Shown piece after piece: positions 9,240 through 20,358 of a DNA stretch of 64,000 nucleotides. Below the pieces are notes generated by a model. The model saw nothing but the letters and a program-made list of their open reading frames with translations. It made no database searches and was not told where the DNA came from. Positions within the stretch are counted from its first letter, which is position 1; each line of letters opens with the position of its first letter. The DNA comes from Sphingomonas prati (GTDB lineage Bacteria > Pseudomonadota > Alphaproteobacteria > Sphingomonadales > Sphingomonadaceae), in assembly GCF_014643515.1 (NCBI RefSeq), contig NZ_BMJP01000002.1, positions 495,894-559,893 on the forward strand, in the 5' to 3' direction. The translations under genes were made by a program, and so were the position numbers.

Positions 9240-9979
9240 ATCAGCCGGATGCTCCGCGGGCGTTGCTGGCGCTGAATCCCGCGCTCGACCGGGCGGAGAT
9301 CGCCGCGCGTTTCGCACGCGACGGGCGGGTGCAGATCCGCTCCGTGCTGACCGAAGCGGCGGCACGCACGACGCACGACGTGTTGCGGCACACGCCGTGG
9401 GGCATTGCGTGGCAGGCGGACGGCGACGGACCGCATATGGTGCGGGCCGGCGCGTTGCCGCAGGTACCGGCGGCCGAACAGGGGCGCGTCGGGCAAGCGA
9501 TCGGCACGGCGATGACGGGGCGCGGCTATGCGTTCCTGTTCTCGCAATATCCGATGCTGGAGGCATATCTGAAGAAGTGGGCGCCGGGTGGGCCGCACGA
9601 CCTGCTGCTCGAACATCTGAACGATGCGCCGTTCCTCGATTTCGTGCGCGGTGTGACGGGGATACCGGAGCTGGTGAAGGCCGATGCGCAGGCGACGCTG
9701 TACCGGCCGAACCAGTTCCTGTCGGAACATGACGACGCTCATGCCGGCGAGAGCCGCCGCGTCGCCTATGTCCTGAACCTCTGCGCTGTGGACTGGCGTC
9801 CAGACTGGGGCGGCTACCTGAACTTCTACGATGCGGACGGTGATGTGAAGGCGGGGTTCCGCCCGCGGTTCAACGCGCTCAACCTGTTCCGCGTGCCGCA
9901 GCGTCACAACGTGACCTATGTGCCGCCGTTCGCCCCGCTGGAGCGGTTCGCGATCACCGGCTGGTTCCGCGACCGGTGA
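9236..9979 (+). CDS. 2OG-Fe(II) oxygenase (prolyl hydroxylase-like), first of two
   Basis: 247 residues from a GTG start overlapping the previous stop. A double-stranded beta-helix dioxygenase domain occupies about residues 145-245. The iron ligands are predicted as H165 and D167 (FLSEHDDAHAG) and H224 (PQRHNVTYV), and the 2-oxoglutarate-binding arginine as R237 (ERFAITGWFRDR). DWGGYLNFYD matches the strand before the distal His in Ofd1/P4H-type enzymes. The substrate is unknown; relatives hydroxylate proline or ribosomal proteins. The next gene is a diverged paralogue. Confidence 0.85.
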   Translation: MNQPDAPRALLALNPALDRAEIAARFARDGRVQIRSVLTEAAARTTHDVLRHTPWGIAWQADGDGPHMVRAGALPQVPAAEQGRVGQAIGTAMTGRGYAFLFSQYPMLEAYLKKWAPGGPHDLLLEHLNDAPFLDFVRGVTGIPELVKADAQATLYRPNQFLSEHDDAHAGESRRVAYVLNLCAVDWRPDWGGYLNFYDADGDVKAGFRPRFNALNLFRVPQRHNVTYVPPFAPLERFAITGWFRDR

Positions 9980-10716
9980 CGGCACCGGGCGGCGAGACCC
10001 TATTCCAGCTTGCAGCGGGGATCGACGCCGACGCGCTGGCGGTGACCTATGCCGCATCGGGACGCGTGCGGATCGCGCCGTTCCTGACGGCGGAGAGCGC
10101 GGACGCGTTGCACGCGCATCTGCGCCAGCGCGAGGACTGGCGGCAGGTGGTGAACAGCGGCGCGAAGACGTTCGAGCTCGACCGGCCGACCCGCGCGGCG
10201 ATGACGCCGGCGCAGGTTGCCGCGCTGGACGCGGCGGTGACGGCGGGCGCGCGATCGGGGTTCCAGTACCGGTTCGAATCGGTACGGGTCGACGATGGTG
10301 ACGCCGCCCGGGCCGCGCGCGGCGAGCCAATCGACCGGTTCGCGCAGTTCATGTCCGGCGGTGCGGTCCGCGCGCTGTTGCGGATGGTGACCGGCGCGGC
10401 GGCGATCCGGTTCGCCGATGCGCAGGCGACGGCGTTCGCGCCGGGCGATTTCCTGACGGGGCATGACGATGCGGTGGCGGGCAAGGATCGGCACGCGGCC
10501 TATGTGTTCGGTCTGACGCCGGTCTGGCGGACCGAATGGGGCGGGCTACTGCTGTTCCATGACGGCGACGCGGTCGACGGATGGTCGCCGGCGCATAATG
10601 TGCTGACGCTGTTCGCGGTGCCGCAACTGCACAGCGTGTCGCTGGTGGCCCCGGCGGCGGCCTATCGGCGCTACGGGATGACGGGCTGGCTGCGTGGCGG
10701 GACGCAGCCATCGTGA
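9976..10716 (+). CDS. 2OG-Fe(II) oxygenase, second of two
   Basis: 246 residues, GTG start overlapping the upstream TGA (GTGA, 9976-9979). Same fold as its neighbour. Predicted ligands are H163 and D165 (TGHDDAVAGKDRHAAYV) and H219 (PQLHSVSLV), with R232 in AYRRYGMTGWLR. TEWGGLLLFHD parallels DWGGYLNFYD in the first copy. Both copies keep the full facial triad, so both should be active. Identity between them looks modest, suggesting an old duplication with different substrates. Its own TGA overlaps the GTG of the peptidase gene. Confidence 0.83.
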   Translation: MTAPGGETLFQLAAGIDADALAVTYAASGRVRIAPFLTAESADALHAHLRQREDWRQVVNSGAKTFELDRPTRAAMTPAQVAALDAAVTAGARSGFQYRFESVRVDDGDAARAARGEPIDRFAQFMSGGAVRALLRMVTGAAAIRFADAQATAFAPGDFLTGHDDAVAGKDRHAAYVFGLTPVWRTEWGGLLLFHDGDAVDGWSPAHNVLTLFAVPQLHSVSLVAPAAAYRRYGMTGWLRGGTQPS

Positions 10717-11576
10717 GGGTTGTGCTGGCCGCAGCGGCGGTGAGCATGGCGGCGGTCGCGGTGGCAGCCCCGGCGGGAGGGCCGCCTGCGGGTGCCGCGC
10801 TGGTCGTCGATGGGACGGCGGAACAGGGGGGGGTGATCCGCGGCACGGTGCCGGACGGAACCGCGACGTTGCGGATCGACGGGACGGACGTGCCGTTTGC
10901 CGCGGACGGATCGTTCATCCTGGGGTTCGGGCGCGATGCGGGGCCGCAGGCACGGTTGGTGGCGACGCGGGCGGATGGCAGCGAATCGGTCCGCCTGCTG
11001 ACCGTGGCGAGCCGGCGCTGGTCGGTGCAGTCGCTACCCACCTTGTCCCGCAGTACCCCGCCGACCGAGGTATTCCGGGTGCGACGCGAGGGCGAACTGG
11101 CGCAGATCGCGGCGGCACGCGCGCGGCGGGTGCCGGGGGATGGCTGGCGCGGCCGGTTCGACTGGCCGGTGACGGGGCGGATCAGCGGCGTGTTCGGATC
11201 GCAGCGAATCTATGCCGGCGAACCGGGGGCGGTCCATGCCGGCGTGGACATCGCGCGCCCAACCGGAACGGTAGTGCGGGCGCCGGCGGACGGGATGGTC
11301 GTGCTGGCGGCGGCGAGCCCGTTCACGCTCGAAGGGCGGCTGTTGATCGTCGATCATGGGGCAGGGATGAACAGCGCGTTCCTGCATCTGTCGCGCATCG
11401 ACGTGGTCGATGGTCAGCGCGTGCGGCGCGGCCAGTTGCTGGGTGCGATCGGCACGACTGGGCGGTCGACCGGGCCGCATCTGCACTGGGCGGTGATGGT
11501 GCGTGACCAGCGTGTCGATCCTGCGCGGCTGGCGGGGCCGATGTCGGTTGAACCGCCGGCCAAACTGCCCGGCTAA
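10713..11576 (+). CDS. Exported M23-family (LytM-type) peptidase
   Basis: 287 residues, GTG start overlapping the preceding stop. A signal peptide (MRVVLAAAAVSMAAVAVAAP) leads to a beta-rich region up to about residue 110 and then an M23 metallopeptidase domain (about 150-275). The zinc residues are H175 and D179 (HAGVDIARP), with H225 (FLHLSRID) and H256-L-H258 (GPHLHWAV). The complete set predicts an active murein endopeptidase acting in the periplasm. It is the last gene of the coupled run that begins at xseA or DUF2093. Confidence 0.9.
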   Translation: MRVVLAAAAVSMAAVAVAAPAGGPPAGAALVVDGTAEQGGVIRGTVPDGTATLRIDGTDVPFAADGSFILGFGRDAGPQARLVATRADGSESVRLLTVASRRWSVQSLPTLSRSTPPTEVFRVRREGELAQIAAARARRVPGDGWRGRFDWPVTGRISGVFGSQRIYAGEPGAVHAGVDIARPTGTVVRAPADGMVVLAAASPFTLEGRLLIVDHGAGMNSAFLHLSRIDVVDGQRVRRGQLLGAIGTTGRSTGPHLHWAVMVRDQRVDPARLAGPMSVEPPAKLPG

Positions 11577-11580
11577 GCCA

Positions 11581-12156
11581 TCAGTTTTCGCGGCGGACGC
11601 GGATCGCGATCTGGTTGTTCACGTTCGCCAGGTAGCTTCCCATTGCGGCCCGGCGGATGCGGATCGGCTGTCCGGCGCGCGGGTCGCTGGGCAGCGAGCG
11701 CTCGTCGATCTGGACCCAGCGCGCGCCGTCCTGCAGCACGATGATCCATTTGCCCATCGCGGTGCGCGATGCGCCGCGGATCGTGGTTTCGAGCCGGTCG
11801 ACCTCCGCCGCTTCCGCCTTGCCTTCGGGCGTGTCGCGGTCGCGTTCGCCGCCAAACAGGACAAGCGACGGGAGCGTCAGCCCGAACAGCGTGCGGCGTG
11901 CGGCGCGGACCTGCCCGCGATCCACCACCACGACGTCGCGGTTGCGTTCGGCCTTGTCCAGCAGCGCCGATTCCCGATCGAAGCAGGCGAGCCGATCAGC
12001 CGCGACGCCAATGTCGCGGCAGGCAATCAGCGACTGGAACACCGCGGGGCGGGCCGGGGGCGTGTCCGCCGCATGGGCCGGCACCGTGCCGCACGACAGC
12101 GCGGCGGCGATGGTGAGGAAAGGCGCGCGGGGCGTGCGGAGCGGGAGCTGGGCCAT
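11581..12156 (-). CDS. Hypothetical exported protein
   Basis: 191 residues from the ATG at 12156. An Ala-rich N-terminal signal (APFLTIAAALSCGTVPAHAA) precedes a mature part with ACRDIGVAADRLACFDRES, a Cys-x(11)-Cys pattern that recurs in several secreted proteobacterial proteins. The C-terminal half (KWIIVLQDGARWVQIDERSL then RIRRAAMGSYLANVN) is beta-rich and looks like a small SH3-like or OB-like domain. No function can be assigned. Convergent with the M23 peptidase gene, 4 bases apart. Confidence 0.65.
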   Translation of the reverse strand: MAQLPLRTPRAPFLTIAAALSCGTVPAHAADTPPARPAVFQSLIACRDIGVAADRLACFDRESALLDKAERNRDVVVVDRGQVRAARRTLFGLTLPSLVLFGGERDRDTPEGKAEAAEVDRLETTIRGASRTAMGKWIIVLQDGARWVQIDERSLPSDPRAGQPIRIRRAAMGSYLANVNNQIAIRVRREN

Positions 12157-12431
12157 GGCCGATTGGTACCCCATAACGGCCCGCTGTCCAGTATGGGAAA
12201 TCCGACACCGAACAGGCGGTTTGGTATCGCCTTTGATCGAATGTTGCAAGAAAGCGACACAAAGGAGGCGATCGTGTTGCAGCGCAACGTCCCGGCTTTA
12301 CTTGCTTGCGGACGCCGGACAAGTTCCGGTCACGGAGCGGCTGAAACGAGAAAAACGGGCAGCCGGTCCAGCCGATGGGTCGAAGGCGTCAACAGGCGCA
12401 TCGATCTCGCTAAGAGATAAGGGGCAACATC

Positions 12432-15413
12432 ATGACTTCCGAGTTCGATATCCGCCGTCGCGCGCTGCGCACGGGTGCAGCATCGGCTGCACTGTGCCTT
12501 GCAATGGTGTCCGCACCCGCCTTCGCGCAGGCCGGAAGCCCGACCAGCCAGGACAACGGCCTGTCCGCCGTGCCGACCGGTTCGGCCACCGCTTCGCCGT
12601 CCGACAGCGATGCAGGCGCGATCGTCGTCACCGGTTCGCGCATCGCGCGCCGCGACCTGTCGTCGTCGAGCCCGCTGACGGTGGTGTCGAGCGAAGAATT
12701 CAAGCTCTCGGGCGCGGTGAACGTGGAAAGCGTCATCAACACGCTGCCGCAAGTCGTGCCCGGCACAACGTCCTTCTCGAACAACCCGGGCGGCGGTGTC
12801 GCCACCCTGAACCTGCGTGCCCTAGGCGCGGCCCGCACGCTGGTGCTGGTCAACGGCCGTCGTTACATGTTCTACGATACGTCCCAGATCACCGATCTGA
12901 ACGTGATTCCGAGCTTCCTGCTCGAAGGCGTCGACGTTGTGACCGGTGGCGCATCGGCCGTGTACGGTTCGGACGCGATCGCGGGTGTCGTCAACTTCCG
13001 CCTGCGCAACAATCTGAACGGCATCGAAATCGGCAGCCAGTATTCGCTGACCGAACAGGGTGACGGCGCGCGGTGGGATTCGCATATCGCGATGGGCACT
13101 GATTTCGCGGACGGCCGTGGCCACATCACGGCGTACGCCGAATATTACAAGCGCAAGGCCGTGTTCCAGGGCGACCGCGACTTCTCGCGCTTCGCACAGC
13201 AGGACGGCGCGTCCGGCCTCGTCGTCGGCGGTTCTGCCACGATTCCGGCGGGGCGCTTCGCCGCTGCCGGCACGCAGGCGGTCGCCGCGGGCAACGGCTT
13301 GGGGGCGGTCACGCTCAATCGGGCGGCCGGGACGAACTACACCGGCAATGGCGCGATCTTCGCCACGCCGGGCACGTCGCGTGCGTATCAGACGACCGAC
13401 GCCTACAACTTCGCACCGGTCAACTATCTTCAGGTGCCGCAGGAGCGGTTCCTGACGGGTGCCTACGGCGAATATGAAGTCAACGACCATGTCACGGGCT
13501 ACATGGAAGTGTCGTTCGCGAACAATCGCGTCGTGAACGCGCTTGCCGCGACGCCGGTCACGGGCACGTTCGACGTCAACATCGCCAATTCGTCGCAGTA
13601 TCTGTCGGCCGCCGACATTGCGCAGCTGAACCAGATCGACGCGAACGAGGCCGCGATCAACGCGGCAAACGTGGCGCGCGGCCGTACCGGAGCGCTTCCC
13701 GGGGCTGGCGTTGTGTCGCTGACGATCAACCGCCGCGTGACCGAGACCGGCAGCCGCATCCAGGAAGACGAGCGGAACGCGTTCCGGACGTTGATTGGCG
13801 TGAAGGGCGATCTCAGCGACAAGCTGAACTACGACGCCTATTACAGCTATGCACGGACCCGCAACTCGCAGGTCCAGAACGGTAACATTTCGCGCAGCGC
13901 GTTTGCGGCCGGCGTTCTGGACGGTTCGGTCAACCCGTTCGGCGAAGGCACCATCAGCGGCGACGCGCTCGATTCGATCACGATCCTGTCGCAGAACAAC
14001 GACATCTCGGTGCTTCAGGTCGCATCGGGCAGCCTTTCGGGCAGCCTGTTCAACCTGGGCATGGGCGGACAGGATGTCGGCTTCGCGGTCGGCGGCGAGT
14101 ATCGCTCGGTCAACAGCCGGTTCATTCCCGATACCGCGCTGTCTTCGGGTGACGTGATCGGCTTTAATGCCGGCCAGCCCACTTCCGGCGGTTACAACGT
14201 CAAGGAAGCGTTCGCCGAGCTGAACGTCCCGCTGGTCGCCGACCAGCCGTTCGTCCGCCTGCTCGAACTGCACGGTGCCGCGCGCTATTCCGACTATTCG
14301 CTTGAGGCGGTCGGTGGCGTCTTCACCTATGCTGGCGACGTGAAGTGGTCGCCGATCCGCGACATCCTGTTCCGCGCGACGTATCAGAAGGCGATCCGGG
14401 CACCCAACGTCGGCGAACTGTTCGGCGGTCAGCAGCAGGGCTTCCCGAATGCGACCGATCCGTGTGCCGTGGCCGGTGCGCAGAACGATGCGGCGATCAA
14501 TGCAACCTGCATCGCGACCGGCGTCCCCGCCGGCCTCGTCGGCAGCGCCACGCTGCAGCCGAACACGCAGATCCAGGGGTCGTTCGGCGGCAACCCGGAC
14601 CTGTCGGAAGAGCGGTCGACGTCCTACACCTTCGGCACGGTCATCAGCCCGACGTTCATTCCGCGACTGAATATCTCGGTCGATTACTTCAACGTGAAGG
14701 TGGATAACGTCGTATCCGCCGCCGGTGGCGGCGTCGCGAGCATCCTGGACCTCTGCTACAATACGTTGCAGGACGGCAACAGCGCGATCTGTCAGCTGAT
14801 CCAGCGTAACCCGGATACCGGCATCATCGACGGTGCCGGCAATGCCGACGGGACGTTCAACGTGGTGGCGGCGACCAACGCCAACCTCGCGTCGCTCAAG
14901 ACCTCCGGTATCGATCTTGCGGTCGACTATACGCAGCCGCTCGGCTTCAGCGTCACCGGTCGTGGCGAGAGCAAGCTCAACTTCTCGTTCATCGGAACGT
15001 GGACCGAGAAGAACGACACCAAGCTGATCGCGGAATTGCCCGACACGATCGAATGCGCGGGTCGGTTCGGTCTGAACTGCGGCGAACCGCAGGCGAAGTT
15101 CAAGTGGAGCTCGCGTCTCTCGCTGATCGACGGCCCGTTCACGCTCAGCGGCCGCTGGCGCCATGTCGGCAGCGTGCGGGACGACGACGACGGCGTCGAC
15201 TATGTCGTCGAGAACCTGAAGGCGTACAACCAGTACGATCTGACGGTCGCATTCGACGTCAGCGATCAGTTCTCGCTGGCCGGCGGTGTGAACAACATCC
15301 TCGACAAGACGCCGCCGATCATCGGATCGAACGCGCAGCAGGCCAACACCTACCCGGGCACGTATGACGTGTTGGGCCGCGACTTCTTCATCTCGGCCAA
15401 CTTCCGCTTCTAA
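12432..15413 (+). CDS. TonB-dependent outer-membrane receptor 1
   Basis: 993 residues. The signal peptide ends at SAPAFAQA. A TonB-box-like IVVTGSRIAR is followed by the plug domain (about residues 60-175; NLRALGAARTLVLVNGRRYM, VDVVTGGASAVYGSDAIAGV) and a 22-strand barrel ending in the aromatic signature FFISANFRF. It takes up a substrate across the outer membrane using TonB energy. The plug is of the long-barrel sphingomonad/Caulobacter type often linked to oligosaccharides or peptides, but no substrate can be named. A ribosome site AAGGGG precedes the ATG and a strong terminator follows. Confidence 0.93.
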   Translation: MTSEFDIRRRALRTGAASAALCLAMVSAPAFAQAGSPTSQDNGLSAVPTGSATASPSDSDAGAIVVTGSRIARRDLSSSSPLTVVSSEEFKLSGAVNVESVINTLPQVVPGTTSFSNNPGGGVATLNLRALGAARTLVLVNGRRYMFYDTSQITDLNVIPSFLLEGVDVVTGGASAVYGSDAIAGVVNFRLRNNLNGIEIGSQYSLTEQGDGARWDSHIAMGTDFADGRGHITAYAEYYKRKAVFQGDRDFSRFAQQDGASGLVVGGSATIPAGRFAAAGTQAVAAGNGLGAVTLNRAAGTNYTGNGAIFATPGTSRAYQTTDAYNFAPVNYLQVPQERFLTGAYGEYEVNDHVTGYMEVSFANNRVVNALAATPVTGTFDVNIANSSQYLSAADIAQLNQIDANEAAINAANVARGRTGALPGAGVVSLTINRRVTETGSRIQEDERNAFRTLIGVKGDLSDKLNYDAYYSYARTRNSQVQNGNISRSAFAAGVLDGSVNPFGEGTISGDALDSITILSQNNDISVLQVASGSLSGSLFNLGMGGQDVGFAVGGEYRSVNSRFIPDTALSSGDVIGFNAGQPTSGGYNVKEAFAELNVPLVADQPFVRLLELHGAARYSDYSLEAVGGVFTYAGDVKWSPIRDILFRATYQKAIRAPNVGELFGGQQQGFPNATDPCAVAGAQNDAAINATCIATGVPAGLVGSATLQPNTQIQGSFGGNPDLSEERSTSYTFGTVISPTFIPRLNISVDYFNVKVDNVVSAAGGGVASILDLCYNTLQDGNSAICQLIQRNPDTGIIDGAGNADGTFNVVAATNANLASLKTSGIDLAVDYTQPLGFSVTGRGESKLNFSFIGTWTEKNDTKLIAELPDTIECAGRFGLNCGEPQAKFKWSSRLSLIDGPFTLSGRWRHVGSVRDDDDGVDYVVENLKAYNQYDLTVAFDVSDQFSLAGGVNNILDKTPPIIGSNAQQANTYPGTYDVLGRDFFISANFRF

Positions 15414-15438
15414 TCCCTGCGGAAGGACGATCGAAGCG

Positions 15439-15468
15439 GGGCGGGGGACGATGTCCCCCGCCCTTTTT
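15439..15468 (+). terminator. Rho-independent terminator after TonB receptor 1
   Basis: Perfect 11-bp stem GGGCGGGGGAC (15439-15449) and GTCCCCCGCCC (15453-15463), 3-nt loop, then five T residues (15464-15468). It is 25 bases after the receptor stop codon. Confidence 0.9.
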
Positions 15469-15715
15469 CGTGTGTGGCACTGGTGGAGAGTTCGGCCGGG
15501 TTGCGCCGGCGTGCGCGATGGGGAACAGACAGCCGTTATTGCGTCGCGGTGCTTCGGACGTCGGTTTCAGCCGGCGTCCGGCTCTGCTGTCGGAGCGGCG
15601 TTCACCAGACATTCTTTGTCAGTGTTGAGGCTCTGCGGAGACCAGCGAACCCGCACTGATCGCGGCAGGACTGTTCGGTCGGCCTTTGGATGAGCGCACG
15701 GACCGTCCTGAACGG

Positions 15716-17485
15716 TCAGGAGGCGGTCACGTCGAACGCGACGCTGAGCCGTTCCCCGTCCGCGAACGGGCGGGTGCCGTGGAAGACGTAGCTGGGGAAC
15801 AGGACGAGGCGGCCGGGTTGCGGCCGGATCGTTGCGAAGGGCGGCAGGTCGAGACCGAGCGCGGCGGGCGGGCGGCCGATTTCGAGCCATCCGGCGCGCG
15901 CCTCCTCGTCCGCGACGGCCGCGGGCAGCGCGATGTAGCAGGCGGAACTGAGCACGCCCATCGGGTGGATATGGCTGACGTGGAAGCCGCTGGCCGACAG
16001 TCGGACGGACCACGACCCGGCGAACGCGAATGCCGCGTGGCGGTGGCGCAGCAGCGGATGGGCCGCATCGACCGGCGGCAAGGCAGTGACATGCGCGGCT
16101 ACCGCCGCGGCCAACCGATCACGCAGCGCCCGGATGGCGGGGTCGTGGTGCGCGAACAGCGCGGCGCGCGTTTGCGTGCCGCCGCGCAGCGATTGGCCGA
16201 TCGGGTGCGCGCGCGTGCGGTGCAACCCGCGCAGGCGTTCGGCCAGATCGGCGAGTGCGGCCTGATCGAGCGAAAGATCGTGTGTGCGGACGAACACATC
16301 GGGACGGTAGAGCCAGTCCGCGCGCGGATCCTCCAGCACCGACCACGCAAGGCCGAGATGCGCCCATGCCGACACCGCATCCGGGCGTTCCGCGACGCAT
16401 GCCTCAAGCCGGGCGGCCGCTGCGGCGGGATCGCCGTTCCGCAGGGCGTGGCGACCATGGGCCAGATCGCCGTCGAAACTGCGCGGGAGCGTGGCGAACA
16501 GCGCGGTGGCGCGTTCCGGCTGGTCCGCCTCGCTGGCGAGGACGGCCTCGGTCAGACGATATGCCGGGTCGGTGCCGCAGAGGCCGCTGTCCTCCAGCGC
16601 CACCAGTGCGGCGGCATGCCGACCCCCCCGGGCGAGCGCCTGCCAATAGGCCGCATGAAGAGCGGCGTCGCGCGGACGGCGGGCCAGCCCCGCGCGAAAT
16701 TCGGCGCAATCGTCGACCATGCCGGCCTCCGATCGCATCCGGGCGAGCCGTTCCTGCCCGTCTATCCAGTCCGGCTGTTGGGTGACGGCGTCGGTCAGTA
16801 GCGCCAACCCGGCGGGATCGCCGACCGCCTCGAGCGCTTCGGCGAGGCCGAGCAGCGTGGCGGGATCGCGATCGGGGCGGGCATGGAGGGTGCGGTATCG
16901 GGCGACGGCGTCGGGCTCGCCGCGGGCCAGCGCAATCTGTGCGCGGCCCTTCAGCGCCGCGAGCCGCTGCGGTTCCGCGGCGAGGGCGGCGTCGAACGCA
17001 TCCGCCGCGGCGTCGAGCCGGCCGAGCGCGAGGAGCGCCTGGCCCTGAGCAGTGACGGTGACGACATCCGGACGCAGCCGCATCGCGACCGCGATGTCCG
17101 CGAGCGCGGCGGCCGGATCGCCCACGGCCAGCAGGGTCAGCGCACGGTTGCGGCGAAGATCGACGACATCCGGATGCGCGGCAATGGCGGTCCCGAACAG
17201 CGCCAGCGCGTCCGCCGTGCGGCCAAGGTCGTGGAGCAGATTAGCATAGTTGTTGGCGATCTGCGGATCATTGGGTGCGGCGGCCAGTGCGTCGGCGAAT
17301 GCGGCACATGCGGCATCCGGCCGGCGGTCGGCCTGTTCGACGAGCGCCGCCAGATGCGCGACGACCGGGTGGACGCCGACCGTGCGCCGGATGGCCAGCA
17401 GGTCGCACCGGGCCGCGGCATAGTCGCGCCGGCGAAAGGCGTCTTCGGCCTGTGCGAAGAGGCGGTTGGGGTCCGGCGGGGTCAT
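15716..17485 (-). CDS. TPR protein with C-terminal 2OG-Fe(II) oxygenase domain
   Basis: 589 residues. Residues about 1-330 are tetratricopeptide-like helical repeats (NDPQIANNYANLLHDLGR, ADALALFGTAIAAHPDVVDL). The C-terminal 200 residues match the putative 2OG-Fe(II) oxygenase family Pfam PF13759: H505 or H507 in HVSHIHPMGVLSS, H569 in PSYVFHGTRPF and R579 in ERLSVAFDV. Proteins of this architecture are often encoded beside TonB receptors in sphingomonads and Caulobacter, as here, where the receptor gene is convergent. The substrate is unknown. The 245 bases between the two genes hold the receptor's terminator and nothing else I can identify. Confidence 0.85.
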   Translation of the reverse strand: MTPPDPNRLFAQAEDAFRRRDYAAARCDLLAIRRTVGVHPVVAHLAALVEQADRRPDAACAAFADALAAAPNDPQIANNYANLLHDLGRTADALALFGTAIAAHPDVVDLRRNRALTLLAVGDPAAALADIAVAMRLRPDVVTVTAQGQALLALGRLDAAADAFDAALAAEPQRLAALKGRAQIALARGEPDAVARYRTLHARPDRDPATLLGLAEALEAVGDPAGLALLTDAVTQQPDWIDGQERLARMRSEAGMVDDCAEFRAGLARRPRDAALHAAYWQALARGGRHAAALVALEDSGLCGTDPAYRLTEAVLASEADQPERATALFATLPRSFDGDLAHGRHALRNGDPAAAAARLEACVAERPDAVSAWAHLGLAWSVLEDPRADWLYRPDVFVRTHDLSLDQAALADLAERLRGLHRTRAHPIGQSLRGGTQTRAALFAHHDPAIRALRDRLAAAVAAHVTALPPVDAAHPLLRHRHAAFAFAGSWSVRLSASGFHVSHIHPMGVLSSACYIALPAAVADEEARAGWLEIGRPPAALGLDLPPFATIRPQPGRLVLFPSYVFHGTRPFADGERLSVAFDVTAS

Positions 17486-17521
17486 ATTGTCTGACAGGAT
17501 GCGATGCCGGGCCGATGCTGT

Positions 17522-17554
17522 CCAGCCGCGACGACGGAAACGCGTCGCGGCTGG
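17522..17554. terminator. Stem-loop after clpB, probable terminator without a T tract
   Basis: 12-bp perfect stem CCAGCCGCGACG (17522-17533) and CGTCGCGGCTGG (17543-17554) with a 9-nt loop, 23 bases past the clpB stop. No T run on either strand, so intrinsic termination is uncertain; it may protect the mRNA 3' end. Confidence 0.5.
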
Positions 17555-17576
17555 GGGACGGTCTTCGTCGGCGCCG

Positions 17577-20153
<2,577 letters not shown>

Positions 20154-20176
20154 GGTCACTCCCCAGATGTTGGTGG

Positions 20177-20206
20177 GGATATGGTGTTGCGCTTATGTCA
20201 CACAAG
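20177..20206 (-). promoter_or_regulatory. Candidate sigma-32 (heat-shock) promoter of clpB
   Basis: Read on the minus strand, CTTG is followed after 18-19 bases by CCATATCC, about 25 bases before the clpB start. Alphaproteobacterial sigma-32 promoters are described as CTTG, 17-18 bases, CYTATNT. The -10 match is imperfect. Support is partly positional, because clpB is a standard sigma-32 target. Confidence 0.4.
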
Positions 20207-20228
20207 GGTGTCGTGTGTACGGAGTTGC

Positions 20229-20334
20229 GGGTGGGGGTCCAGGTCGCAGGGTGGAACTGGACCCCCGCCTGCGCGGGGGTACGGTTTGTCGTTGGTGACG
20301 CTGTTGCGTCTGGGCCCCGGCCTGCGCCGGGGCA
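20229..20334. repeat. Family A palindromic repeat pair
   Basis: Two hairpins: ACCCCCGCCTGCGCGGGGGT (20261-20280), which also pairs with GGGGGTCC upstream, and GCCCCGGCCTGCGCCGGGGC (20314-20333). They fill most of the gap between clpB and the 3' end of TonB receptor 2. Confidence 0.7.
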
Positions 20335-20358
20335 CTTTCTGGGGTCATCCGTGCGCGA

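Noticed and set aside
10915..11486. Antisense frames across the M23 peptidase gene
   Set aside because: No conserved sequence; the plus frame has a full M23 zinc site.
12822..15164. Minus-strand frame of 780 codons opposite TonB receptor 1
   Set aside because: Arg/Asp/Val-rich antisense shadow without any recognisable motif.
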